From: Deltaproteobacteria bacterium
GTDB taxonomy: Bacteria > Myxococcota_A > Polyangia > Polyangiales > Polyangiaceae
NCBI GenBank assembly: GCA_016218915.1
Contig: JACRCQ010000039.1
Span: 1-64,000 of the forward strand
Length of the DNA: 64,000 nucleotides
Direction: 5' to 3'
How positions within the stretch are numbered: position 1 is the stretch's first letter; the number at the start of each line of letters is the position of its first letter. The notes under the pieces are model-generated. The model had not been told where the DNA came from. It searched no databases and saw only the letters and a program-made list of their open reading frames with translations. Shown piece by piece: positions 50,920-59,531 of the stretch. The position numbers and the translations under genes were made by a program.

Positions 50920-52203
50920 TTACTTGCCGGCCTTGCCTTCGGCGGAGCCGCTGGCGCTGGCCTGCACGTTGACGGAGACGTTCACGTTGACGTTGATGCT
51001 GGCAGCAGCATCGAACGCGCCGGTGAACTTGCCGCCGACGCAAGCCGCGAGCTTGGCAGCAGCCGTGGGTCCGCCCTTGACCATGGTCTTGAGGCTTCCC
51101 TGGACGCCTTCGACGACGGCCTTGACGTTGGCAGCCGCGCCGACAGCCTTGTCCTTCATGCCGAGAGCGACCTTGAGGACCATCGGCAGGTCGGCCTTGA
51201 GGACGGCGACGAGCTTCTCAGCAGCCTTGGCATCAGCGGAGCCGGCGGCCTTGACTTCGACGCTCGCAGGGGTGCACTCGAGCTTGGCGTTGACTTGCGC
51301 GTCGCACTTGGCGCTGCAGTCAGCACTGACCTTCGGGGGCTCAAGCTTGCCGGAGCACTTGGGGGCCTTCATCTCGACGGAGCACTTGCCGGAGCAGGTG
51401 CCCTTGCACTCGCCGCCCGCCTTCAGTCCGCACTCGCCCTTGCAGGTGCCCTTGCAGCCGCCGGAGACCTTGCCATCGCACTTGCCGTCGCACTTGCCTT
51501 CGCACTTGCCTTCGGCCTTCTTGTCCATGGCCTTGCCGTCGCACTTGCCATCGCACTTGCCTTCGCACTTGCCGCTGACTTCGCCTTCGCAGGAGCCGCC
51601 GCACTCGCCTTCGCACTTGGCGCCGGCTTCCATGTTGCACTTGCCTTCGCACTTGGCGCCGCACTCACCGGAGATCTCGCCGCCTTCGCACTTGACCTCG
51701 GCCTTGCCGCCAGTGGCCTTGACGTCGCACTTGCCCGCGCAATCGGCCATGGCCGACATCGAGGCGGAGCAGACCGGGGGCTTGATCGAGAGGCTGAAGG
51801 AGCCGCCCGCCTTGGCCTTGAGGTCGCCGATGGCCTTGGCAGCTGCCTTGCAGCTGGCTTCAGCCTTGGCGTCTTCCGGGACGGACGCGCCAAGATCCTT
51901 CGCGATCTTGCCACAAGCGCCCTTGAGGTCGGCTTCGAGCGAAGCAGCGAGGTCGGAGATCGCGAGAGCAGCCGTCAGGCCACCCTTGATCTTGGCCGCG
52001 CCTTCGACATCGAGACCGAGCTTGGAGAAGTCGGCCGATGCGATCGCCTCGACACTCGCGACGTCAGGACAGCCCGCCGCCATGTCTTTGAGGGCGCCAA
52101 GCTTGTCCATGCCCGGCAGACCGCCGCAGTCCATAAGAAACGGGGACGCCAGCCCGGCAACAAGAATGGGCCACGTCACAATGCGCCAGCGATTCGACAC
52201 CAT
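50920..52203 (-). CDS. Secreted CxGxC-repeat protein
   Basis: 427 residues. An N-terminal signal (IVTWPILVAGLASPFLMDCGG) leads to a helical Ala/Lys-rich part (~30-140), then a repeat region (~145-305) in which about 26 cysteines recur mostly as C-[EDK]-G-[KET]-C, for example CEGKCDGKCDGK twice, with few hydrophobic residues. A second Ala/Lys/Val-rich helical part follows, and the end is a run of Val-Asn pairs (INVNVNVSVNV). The CxxxC spacing suggests either many short disulfides or metal binding. Asp at -1 makes lipidation uncertain. No family is recognised. Confidence 0.8.
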   Translation of the reverse strand: MVSNRWRIVTWPILVAGLASPFLMDCGGLPGMDKLGALKDMAAGCPDVASVEAIASADFSKLGLDVEGAAKIKGGLTAALAISDLAASLEADLKGACGKIAKDLGASVPEDAKAEASCKAAAKAIGDLKAKAGGSFSLSIKPPVCSASMSAMADCAGKCDVKATGGKAEVKCEGGEISGECGAKCEGKCNMEAGAKCEGECGGSCEGEVSGKCEGKCDGKCDGKAMDKKAEGKCEGKCDGKCDGKVSGGCKGTCKGECGLKAGGECKGTCSGKCSVEMKAPKCSGKLEPPKVSADCSAKCDAQVNAKLECTPASVEVKAAGSADAKAAEKLVAVLKADLPMVLKVALGMKDKAVGAAANVKAVVEGVQGSLKTMVKGGPTAAAKLAACVGGKFTGAFDAAASINVNVNVSVNVQASASGSAEGKAGK

Positions 52204-52424
52204 CGTTCACATCCTCCTCTTGCGCTCGTCATCAGTCTCGCGCAGAACATTTGGCCCGCGAGCTGAATTGTCCCTGTCAAGGGGCCCCGGGCGTCACGCA
52301 ATGAATTGCTTTTCAACTACCAAGCAGTCAGCCTTTGCATCCCGCGTCATCCGCCCACAGGCGCGCTGGACTCACCGCGGCGCACGTATCGCACTGATTC
52401 GCCGCTCTTGTCCAGTGCCAAGTG

Positions 52425-54617
52425 TCAGAAAGGTGCGATCGACCACGGAAGCGACTTGTCCTTGGGTTGTTTTTTCGGAATATTCCGAATTGGATTGGCC
52501 GGCGTCGCGTCGATCTGCATCGTCTTTCGACAAGGAATCACCGCCGATTGCCCGTCCGACAACCAGGAAACCGCCTTCAGCCCCATCGGCCCGATCTTTG
52601 TCCCCACCCGCAGGAACCGCCGTCCACAAGGCGCCGTCAGCACCTTGTCCGTCTCCCCTCGCATGATCCCGTTGACGTAGACCACCCCCTCTGGCGGGGA
52701 CTTCACCAGGATCGCCCCCATCCCTGGCGGGATCTTCAACACGTCGTAGCTCGCCAGGAGCGGCGAAATCTCGGTCGGCGGCGGTTCCGCGGACGGAGCC
52801 GCAGAGGCTTCTGCAGATGCGACCGGCTGCGCAGAAGAGGAAGCGGCCGGAGCTGGGACAGATGCCGGCGGTGCTGCCGCAGTCTGCGTCGAAACCGGAG
52901 CAGATGCCGCGCTCGCCTGCGGCGTGCTGGTGCGGTGCGACAACGCGATGCCGCCAGCGGCCAAGGCGAGCACGGCCAGCGCTCCCACCACGCCGCCCAC
53001 GATCCATCGGCGCGTGCGCCGCACTTTCGAAAGCTTCGTGTTCTCCTGAGGATCGCGGATGCGCGGCTCCAGTGCTGCAACCGGGGCGATCACATCCTCG
53101 ACGATGTCGTCCGCGGCCAGCATCGGCATGGCGGCCGCTGAATCGACCTCGTTCACGGTGGAAGCTGCGTCGACGGGCGCTTGCGCTGCCACCGCGTTGT
53201 TCGGCGCGACTCCGAGCAGCGTGCGCTTTGCCCTCCCAGGGTCGCGCTCGGCGGAACGATATCGCGGCGATGCTCGCGTCGCGGCAGGCTTGGCCGGCTC
53301 CGAGACATCCGGAACGCGCGGCGCCTTGAGTGCGCTGGCAACCTCGCCGGTCGATGGGCCGACCCCGAGCAACGTGGCTTGGCGCCCTCGCGGGCCGACC
53401 GACGGCTTCTCATCCTGCACATCTGATGCGGTGAGCTGCTCTGCAGAGCCGTCCGCCGGTGCCTGGCTCGGTGGCGGCGCCGCAGTGGACCGCGTCCCGC
53501 GTACGCCCGGTGCGCGACGTGACACCGGAGGTGCCTGGCTTTGCCCGGGTGCAGCCACGCTGACACGTCCTGTCACACGCGTAGCCACCCCAGGGAACCG
53601 CGACGGAGCCCGGACCGAGTCCGCAGCTTTGGACGGAGACGCTCCGACCCGCACCGGCCCTGTCTGCCCCATGGGTCGAACCGCGACGTTGCGCATCTGC
53701 ACCAGACGCTCCTGGAGCTGCTCGCGTCCGGTGTTGGTATCGCAGACCTTCTTCAACCAACGCTCGACATCTGCGCACTTGATCGTGCGCTTCTCGACTG
53801 CGGGTTCGAGGCACGCGTCGATCGCGGCAGCGATTTCTCGCGGGATGTCCGTGCGCAGCGCTGAGACGGGATCGACCCGACGTCCTGAGATCAAACGCAG
53901 AAGCTCGCCGCCTGGCTTGGCCTGTCCGGGGGGGACGGCGGACTGTCCTGTGAGCATCTCCCAGACGACGAGACCGGCTGCGTAGACGTCAACGCGCTCG
54001 GTAACTTTTTCTCCTCTCGCCTGTTCAGGTGCCATGTACGCGGGCGTGCCCTTGATGAACCCGACCGCCGTGTCGCCGACCGTGCCGGCGATCTTGGCAA
54101 TGCCGTATCCTGTCAATCGCACCTGAGCGTCGCTCGAGATGATGATGTGCGCGGGCTGCACGTCGCGGTGGATCACGGGCGTGTGCTTGCCATCGTCGTC
54201 GCACAGAGCGTGCGCGTGCGTGAGCGCAGAGAAGAGCTGGTGCGCGATGTACCACGCCACCGTGTCCGACATCTCCATGCGTCGGCGTCGCAGATGCGCG
54301 AGCAGGCGGGCGAGAGACAGTCCAGCGAAGTGCTCGAACACGAGCACGAGGCGGTCTCCGTGCTCAAAGAAGTCGTGCATGCGCACGATGGCCGGGTGGT
54401 TGAGGCGCGAGCAGATGCGAGCCTCATGGGCCAGGTCCTGCGCGCTGCGGATGTCGTCGTTGGACGGCGCGGGCACGAGCTTGAGCACGCAGCTTCGCTG
54501 GAACCCCATGGGTCCGACGTGCTCACCGAGATACAAGTCGGCCGAACCGCGCGACGAGAGATGACGCAGAATCTTGTAGGGGCCGATTCGTTCTGGCGGC
54601 GGTTCGTGCGGGAACAT
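52425..54617 (-). CDS. Predicted Ser/Thr pseudokinase with C-terminal PEGA-like domain
   Basis: 730 residues. The kinase fold (~12-290) keeps Lys46, Glu66 and HRD150-152 but has lost other essentials: the Gly loop is LSSRGSADLY, the catalytic-loop Asn is His157 (HRDVQPAH) and DFG is Gly170-Tyr171-Gly172 (RLTGYGIAK), removing the Mg-binding Asp. A long Pro/Ala/Arg linker contains two TLLGV-type motifs. A transmembrane segment (~545-565) leads to a Ser/Ala tail and a periplasmic PEGA-like unit (ILVKSPPEGVVYVNGIM). It most likely acts as a scaffold or phospho-independent sensor. Confidence 0.85.
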   Translation of the reverse strand: MFPHEPPPERIGPYKILRHLSSRGSADLYLGEHVGPMGFQRSCVLKLVPAPSNDDIRSAQDLAHEARICSRLNHPAIVRMHDFFEHGDRLVLVFEHFAGLSLARLLAHLRRRRMEMSDTVAWYIAHQLFSALTHAHALCDDDGKHTPVIHRDVQPAHIIISSDAQVRLTGYGIAKIAGTVGDTAVGFIKGTPAYMAPEQARGEKVTERVDVYAAGLVVWEMLTGQSAVPPGQAKPGGELLRLISGRRVDPVSALRTDIPREIAAAIDACLEPAVEKRTIKCADVERWLKKVCDTNTGREQLQERLVQMRNVAVRPMGQTGPVRVGASPSKAADSVRAPSRFPGVATRVTGRVSVAAPGQSQAPPVSRRAPGVRGTRSTAAPPPSQAPADGSAEQLTASDVQDEKPSVGPRGRQATLLGVGPSTGEVASALKAPRVPDVSEPAKPAATRASPRYRSAERDPGRAKRTLLGVAPNNAVAAQAPVDAASTVNEVDSAAAMPMLAADDIVEDVIAPVAALEPRIRDPQENTKLSKVRRTRRWIVGGVVGALAVLALAAGGIALSHRTSTPQASAASAPVSTQTAAAPPASVPAPAASSSAQPVASAEASAAPSAEPPPTEISPLLASYDVLKIPPGMGAILVKSPPEGVVYVNGIMRGETDKVLTAPCGRRFLRVGTKIGPMGLKAVSWLSDGQSAVIPCRKTMQIDATPANPIRNIPKKQPKDKSLPWSIAPF

Positions 54618-54703
54618 TCGGGCCAGCCCCTATCTTACGCCTGGCCGCGAACGAGCGCAGCCGGAAGTGGGTGGATAGCGGAGCGCGCGGGTGTCGGACA
54701 CCC

Positions 54704-55078
54704 TCATGAACCTGCTCCCTCTTTGTCGTCGTCGTCGTTGGCGCCGAACCTCAGGAGCTGCTGGGCCATCGGGCGCAGCCCGATCTGGTCAGACTTGCTC
54801 TTCTCGCCCGCAAGCAGCCCTTGCTCACGCGCCAGGTCGTCTTCGATCAAGTCCTGGTTGTCCCAGGCGAAGGCCAGCGCGTCGAGGATCTTGGCCGGCC
54901 CAAGCTGCGGGTAGCGCCGGATCAGGGTTTCCAGAGAGGTTCCTCCCCGATGCCAGGCCCAGACTCGGCGCACGAGCACTCCGGAGCCGACGATGTAGGG
55001 GCTCCCACCGAACTTGCTCGGCTCGCATCGTACGTGGGGATGGGCGACGCGAATCGCAGGACGAGACATGCTCGTCAT
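54704..55078 (-). CDS. DUF433-family protein
   Basis: 124 residues. The core (~15-85) matches the DUF433 pattern: GGSPYIVGSGVLVRRVWAW, then TSLETLIRRYPQLGPAKILDALAFAWDN, ending in an acidic/basic tail. DUF433 proteins are small helix-turn-helix-like proteins, often antitoxin-like. Here there is no PIN-domain toxin next to it. The start is the first ATG of two (55078 or 55069); neither has a convincing ribosome site. It lies between the pseudokinase and the sulfatase-like gene on the same strand. Confidence 0.78.
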   Translation of the reverse strand: MTSMSRPAIRVAHPHVRCEPSKFGGSPYIVGSGVLVRRVWAWHRGGTSLETLIRRYPQLGPAKILDALAFAWDNQDLIEDDLAREQGLLAGEKSKSDQIGLRPMAQQLLRFGANDDDDKEGAGS

Positions 55079-55206
55079 CGTAGCTGCAAGTCGATCCTCT
55101 GGCCCACTAGATGGCGAAAACCGGATCGGCTGGCTGGCCCCACGGCCCCGCCCCCTGCCGTCATGCACCGTGTTTGCAGCCCGATCGCGGCAGCTCGCGT
55201 GCTCGC

Positions 55207-58200
55207 TCAGTCCGGATCCGGTTGCTCCGGTCCAGGGACCCACGGCTCCGGAGCAGGAGGAGGGATCTCGTCGGCAAGGGGCACGACCGCGATTGCGGAG
55301 CACTCGAGATCCCGAGAGGGCACGACGACGAGATCGAGCGGCTTTCCCTGCTCGGCGCGCATGCAGTCAGGGAGCCTGGCGTTCGGCTCGGTCCAGCGCT
55401 CTGGCTCGAAACGGAGCAGAACCACACAGCTCGAATCGAGCCGATGCGAAGCCGGCGAACCTGTGTGCTCCATGGCTGCTTGCGCCAGGAGGCGTCCGAC
55501 GCGAAGCTCCGCGCCCCCGGCAACCCGGGACTTGCCTCTCGCGAGCAGGCGCACGCCTTTCTTGTTTCCCCCCTTGGGAACGAAGACCTGCATCATCATG
55601 CCTTCCGGATCCGACTTGAGCAGGCGCGCCAATGCCTTTGGGTCCGGACCACCGACGGAATCCAGGATCTTCGCTCGCGATGCGATGTCGAGCCCACCGG
55701 GCAGCGGATCCGGAACCCCGAGAAAGCGCACCAGCGCAGGGGCCATCTCCCGGGTCGCCCCCAGCGCGACGAGTGCTTCCGCCATGGCTCGACGTGAAGT
55801 CTCGTAGCGCTCCGCCGGGAAGTGCGAGACCAGGGAGATCCGACCGTAAGGGTCGCCGATCTGCGCCAGGGTCGCTGCCAGGTATGGACGAAGCCGGACG
55901 TCGCCCAACGACTTGCACAACGTCACGACCGCGGCCGAGGACTTGATGCGCCCGAGCGCGGCGATGATCTCCCTGGCGCGCTCGAAAGGCATGCCGCCGG
56001 CCTCCCACCAGGCGATCAGGATTGCCTCGCCCCTGTTGTCGCCAGCCTCGGCAAAGGCGAGGGCAGCAAGTCGATTCCAGGCGGGATCATGATCCTGCAG
56101 CAGCTCCCCTGCCCTGGGCGCGCCCTGTCCGAGGCGAGTCAGGGCGAGCGCACACCAGCGCCGCACCAGGTCATCCTCGTCGCGTGACAACGCGAGCCGC
56201 AACGATGGCGAGGTCTCGTCACGGCGCAGGTTGAACAGCACCTCCGCCGCCTTGCGGCGAATCACCACGTCAGCGTCGTCAAGCATGGAGGCGACTTCCT
56301 GCGCCGCGTCGCCGTCACCGGTCATGCCTCGTCGCAATGCTCCGGGCAAGGCGCGCCCTTCCTCGCGAGCGCCAGCCAGCTCGTAGCGACCATGCGACGA
56401 CGACAGCTCGCGCAGCCTGGCGCGCATCGCACGGAATCGCTCGACCTGCGGAGCTGAGATGTTGCGCGTCTCTCCCGGATCATCGAGCACGTCGTACATC
56501 GCGCACGCGTCGGCCTTTCGCTGGCAGATCAGCCGGTGACGATCGAGCGCAAGCATCGTGTGCTCGTCGGACTCCGCGAAGGCCATCCCCTCGCCCGCGC
56601 CCTGCCCTGCGAGCCAAGGGCCCAGGTCGCCACCTCGAAGCCGCGGAGAGCGGGGCACGTCGAGGGCGTGCAAGATGGTGGGGACGACGTCGATCAGCTG
56701 GACGGGCTGTGAGACGCGATGGGGCGTGAGTCCATCGGCGACGACGACGAGCGGCACGCGGACCTGCTCTTCGTGGACGGTGGTGCCGTGGTAGTAGCCG
56801 CCATGCTCGCCGAACTCCTCGCCGTGATCCGCGGTGAGGATGACCACGGTGTTCGGACGTTTCTCGCGCACGGCCCGCACGACCTTGCCGACGACGGCGT
56901 CCGCGACAGCCACTTCGGAGTCGTAGCGGTCGACGTCTCGGTCCCCGAAGTCGTGCTCCGGATGCGCCTCGTAGGGCTCGTGGGGCTCGAACAGGTGCAC
57001 CCAGAGCATGAGGCGCCGATTCGCAGGAGCCTTGGCGAGATAGGCAGTGAGCTGCTCGAACCGCTTTTCTGCGGGTGCATACTCGACCTTGCGGTACTCG
57101 AAGTCGAGACCGCGCGCCTCGACCCAGGCGAATCGCTCCGGATCGATCGCGAAGACTGCAGGCGGATAGAACGCCGCCGTGCGGTAGCCGTACACCCGCA
57201 TCCAGCTCGCCAGCGTCTCCGAATCCTCTCCCACGTTCTGCAGAAGCAGCGGACGCATGTACTTGCCGGTCATGAGCGAGGTGATCGAGTACGACGTGTG
57301 CGGCATGGCGCAGTAGGCGTGGTCGAACTGCACCCCCTGCTTCGCCAGTGCGTCGATCTCGGGCGTGGTCGCACGCGCGTACCCGTAGGCGCCCACATGA
57401 TCCGCTCGCAGCGCGTCGATCGACACGAGCAGCACATCGCGTCCTGTCCAGTCGATCCAGCGCTTCGCCGGCGCACCTGCACTCGGCGACCCGGAGGGCG
57501 CGGGTGCCTCCGTGTCGGCCGGCACCTCGGAGGGAGCGAGGCGAGAGGCGGCCAGCACCGCCTGCGCTGCCCATGGCGCATGGTTCAGGTAGACCATCCG
57601 CACGTTGTCCCAGCTTCGCAGGTTGCGCGCTGCGGGCTGGGCAAACGCGCCGGAGACGAACAGCGCGCTGCCGACCACACCGACGAGCACGCGATCCGCC
57701 CGAAGCCCCACGAGCGCCTCACCCAGCCATGCGCCCAGCAGCAGGCCGAGCGTGGACAGCCCGATGTGGAACGCCGGGTAGAGCCTGGGCAACACGAGCA
57801 TGTTGGCAGCGTGGAGCACCACGACGACGATCAGCGTGAGCAGCAGGAACCCGCCGGAGGAACGTCTGCGCAGAGACGACAGCGGCTTCGAAGCGACCCA
57901 GGCAATGGCAGCGCCCATCAGGGCGACTGCTGCGACGAACGCGGCGCGCAACGCCAGCTCACGAAAGTGCCGTCCGCCCGAAACGCCGTAGCCGATGGCG
58001 GCCCCGCCGCAGCCGGCCAATGCCGCCAGCGCAATCCGGGCGGGGCGCCGGTGCGATTGCTCGACCAGCAGCAGCAGGCCCAGACCGACCAGCCCGAGCG
58101 GGGCAGCGATCAGGAAGCCTATCGGAAGCAGACGCGAGAGCGCCACGCGCAGCTCCCAGGCATCGAGGAGCTCCGAGCGGTGCAAGACCGCTACTGCGAC

Positions 58201-58350
58201 GATTTCGGCGAGCAGGAGCACGGCGATGGCGAGCACGGAAGCCGCCGCGCGGGCAGCGAGCATGCTGCGATCGCGCGCCTGGCTCGGGGCACGCCGGGTC
58301 GACGGCGGCGATCGCCGGCTGTCGATCGAGGAATCGGGCGTGGAGGACAT
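55207..58350 (-). CDS. Membrane sulfatase-family protein with HEAT repeats
   Basis: 1047 residues. About six membrane helices (~35-260) are followed by an alkaline-phosphatase-superfamily sulfatase domain (~305-640): metal residues in LLVSIDALRADHVGAYGY and ILTADHGEEFGEHGGYYHG are typical. Where sulfatases have CxPxR, this has CAMPHTSYSITSLMTGKY (~346), so no formylglycine site is formed; a Thr or Ser may be the nucleophile, as in phospho-transfer relatives such as LtaS. HEAT-like repeats (~675-900; VIRRKAAEVLFNL, VRRWCALALTRLG) and a C-terminal domain follow. It may modify envelope polymers. Confidence 0.85.
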   Translation of the reverse strand: MSSTPDSSIDSRRSPPSTRRAPSQARDRSMLAARAAASVLAIAVLLLAEIVAVAVLHRSELLDAWELRVALSRLLPIGFLIAAPLGLVGLGLLLLVEQSHRRPARIALAALAGCGGAAIGYGVSGGRHFRELALRAAFVAAVALMGAAIAWVASKPLSSLRRRSSGGFLLLTLIVVVVLHAANMLVLPRLYPAFHIGLSTLGLLLGAWLGEALVGLRADRVLVGVVGSALFVSGAFAQPAARNLRSWDNVRMVYLNHAPWAAQAVLAASRLAPSEVPADTEAPAPSGSPSAGAPAKRWIDWTGRDVLLVSIDALRADHVGAYGYARATTPEIDALAKQGVQFDHAYCAMPHTSYSITSLMTGKYMRPLLLQNVGEDSETLASWMRVYGYRTAAFYPPAVFAIDPERFAWVEARGLDFEYRKVEYAPAEKRFEQLTAYLAKAPANRRLMLWVHLFEPHEPYEAHPEHDFGDRDVDRYDSEVAVADAVVGKVVRAVREKRPNTVVILTADHGEEFGEHGGYYHGTTVHEEQVRVPLVVVADGLTPHRVSQPVQLIDVVPTILHALDVPRSPRLRGGDLGPWLAGQGAGEGMAFAESDEHTMLALDRHRLICQRKADACAMYDVLDDPGETRNISAPQVERFRAMRARLRELSSSHGRYELAGAREEGRALPGALRRGMTGDGDAAQEVASMLDDADVVIRRKAAEVLFNLRRDETSPSLRLALSRDEDDLVRRWCALALTRLGQGAPRAGELLQDHDPAWNRLAALAFAEAGDNRGEAILIAWWEAGGMPFERAREIIAALGRIKSSAAVVTLCKSLGDVRLRPYLAATLAQIGDPYGRISLVSHFPAERYETSRRAMAEALVALGATREMAPALVRFLGVPDPLPGGLDIASRAKILDSVGGPDPKALARLLKSDPEGMMMQVFVPKGGNKKGVRLLARGKSRVAGGAELRVGRLLAQAAMEHTGSPASHRLDSSCVVLLRFEPERWTEPNARLPDCMRAEQGKPLDLVVVPSRDLECSAIAVVPLADEIPPPAPEPWVPGPEQPDPD

Positions 58351-58420
58351 GCTCGCAGGCCACAGAACACGAACCCAAGCGCGGGCGCAACAGACGACGT
58401 CGCCGCGGGGTGGTTCGCTC

Positions 58421-58888
58421 TCAGCGATACGCTACTTCGACGACCTCGAGCATGCGCTCGCCACCCGGCGTGCGCACGCGCACCTCGTCGCCGGGCTCCT
58501 TGCCCACCAGCGCGCGAGCGAGCGGAGACGTGATCGAGATGGCGCCCTTCTCGACGTCGGACTCGTCTGGGCCGACGATCCTGTAGGTGAGCTCCTTGTC
58601 GCCTTCGGCGACCGTGACGGTTGCGCCGAACGCGACGCGATCGCCGCTCAAGGTTGCGGGGTCGATGACCTCGGCTCGTGAAAGCTTGTCGTCGAGGTCC
58701 TTGATGCGTCCCTCGATGAAGCCCTGACGCTCCTTGGCGGCGTGGTACTCGGCGTTTTCGGACAGGTCACCCTGCTCGATGGCAACACCGATCTCCTTGG
58801 AGATCCGAGGGCGTTCCACTTCCTTGAGGTTTCTCAACTCCTCACGGAGCCGGGCGTGGCCTTCCGGCGTCATCGGGACTCGCTGCAT
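58421..58888 (-). CDS. greA: Transcription elongation factor GreA
   Basis: 155 residues, standard length. The N-terminal coiled coil carries the acidic tip residues (IEQGDLSENAEYHAAKERQ) that reach into the RNA polymerase channel and stimulate transcript cleavage. The C-terminal FKBP-like domain has the ITSPLARALVGKEPGDEV motif. It rescues backtracked polymerase. It is followed after 70 bases by the sulfatase-like gene and preceded by the DUF971 gene on the same strand, 45 bases upstream. Confidence 0.96.
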   Translation of the reverse strand: MQRVPMTPEGHARLREELRNLKEVERPRISKEIGVAIEQGDLSENAEYHAAKERQGFIEGRIKDLDDKLSRAEVIDPATLSGDRVAFGATVTVAEGDKELTYRIVGPDESDVEKGAISITSPLARALVGKEPGDEVRVRTPGGERMLEVVEVAYR

Positions 58889-58933
58889 GGCGCCACTGGT
58901 ATTAGCGCAACCGGGCGCACGGCGCGACCCCTG

Positions 58934-59257
58934 TCATGATCCAGCGTCCGGAGCCGCAGCCTTGCACGTTTCGCAGCGGCACAGCGTGCGAAGGTAGTCG
59001 AAGTTGTAGATCCCTGAGGCATGGCCATCGCCCCACGTCAGGGCGAGCGCGTAGTTGCCCACCGGGTTGATCTCGCGCAGCTCGAGGTTGCCGCCGGATC
59101 GGAACTTGATCGGACGCGAATGGCCCTGACACATCGCGCAGGGGCAAAGGCCTCGCAGAACGTCGTGGGGATACACTCCGAGGTGTCCATCCGACCACTC
59201 GACGTTCATCACCATTGCACCGTGAGGCGCCTTGATCTTGAGCGGGACCGCTTTCAT
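58934..59257 (-). CDS. DUF971 protein (gamma-butyrobetaine hydroxylase N-terminal-like domain)
   Basis: 107 residues matching the DUF971 family: a beta-barrel-like domain starting WSDGHLGVYPHDVLRG, with the zinc-type CPCAMCQG pair in the first part and a second CRCETC pair near the end (LRTLCRCETCK), joined by NYALALTWGDGHASGIYNFDYL. In eukaryotic proteins this domain precedes the butyrobetaine hydroxylase catalytic domain; stand-alone bacterial versions have no known activity. The cysteine pairs suggest a zinc site. It lies 45 bases upstream of greA. Confidence 0.9.
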   Translation of the reverse strand: MKAVPLKIKAPHGAMVMNVEWSDGHLGVYPHDVLRGLCPCAMCQGHSRPIKFRSGGNLELREINPVGNYALALTWGDGHASGIYNFDYLRTLCRCETCKAAAPDAGS

Positions 59258-59299
59258 CGGCCGTATCTTGGGCTTGTTCGGCTGAGGATCAAGGGAGAT

Positions 59300-59335
<36 letters not shown>

Positions 59336-59360
59336 GGATCATAGACACACGACACCAGCG

Positions 59361-59522
59361 GCAGGCGGCAGGCTGCAGCCGGAAGCCTGGGGCCCGAAGC
59401 CTCTCTGGAGCCCGAAGCCTCTCTGGAGCCCGAAGCCTCTCTGGGGCCCGAAGCCTCTCTGGAGCCCGAAGCCTCTCTGGAGTCTGAAGCCTCCCTGGAG
59501 CCTGACGCCGGGAGCCTGTAGC
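59361..59522. repeat. 18-base minisatellite upstream of the metallophosphoesterase
   Basis: About six tandem copies of an 18-base unit (GAAGCCTCTCTGGAGCCC with A/G and T/C variants), flanked by degenerate GCAGCC/GAGCCT units. It fills the gap before the metallophosphoesterase start. Copies decay toward the right, where GAAGCCTCCCTGGAGCCTGA and then GGGAGCCTGTAGCC appear. It is not a CRISPR: the unit is continuous, with no unique spacers. Confidence 0.85.
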
Positions 59523-59531
59523 CTCCCTTGC

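Noticed and set aside
59361-59522. Possible CRISPR array
   Set aside because: The repeats are contiguous with no unique spacers, and no cas gene is present.
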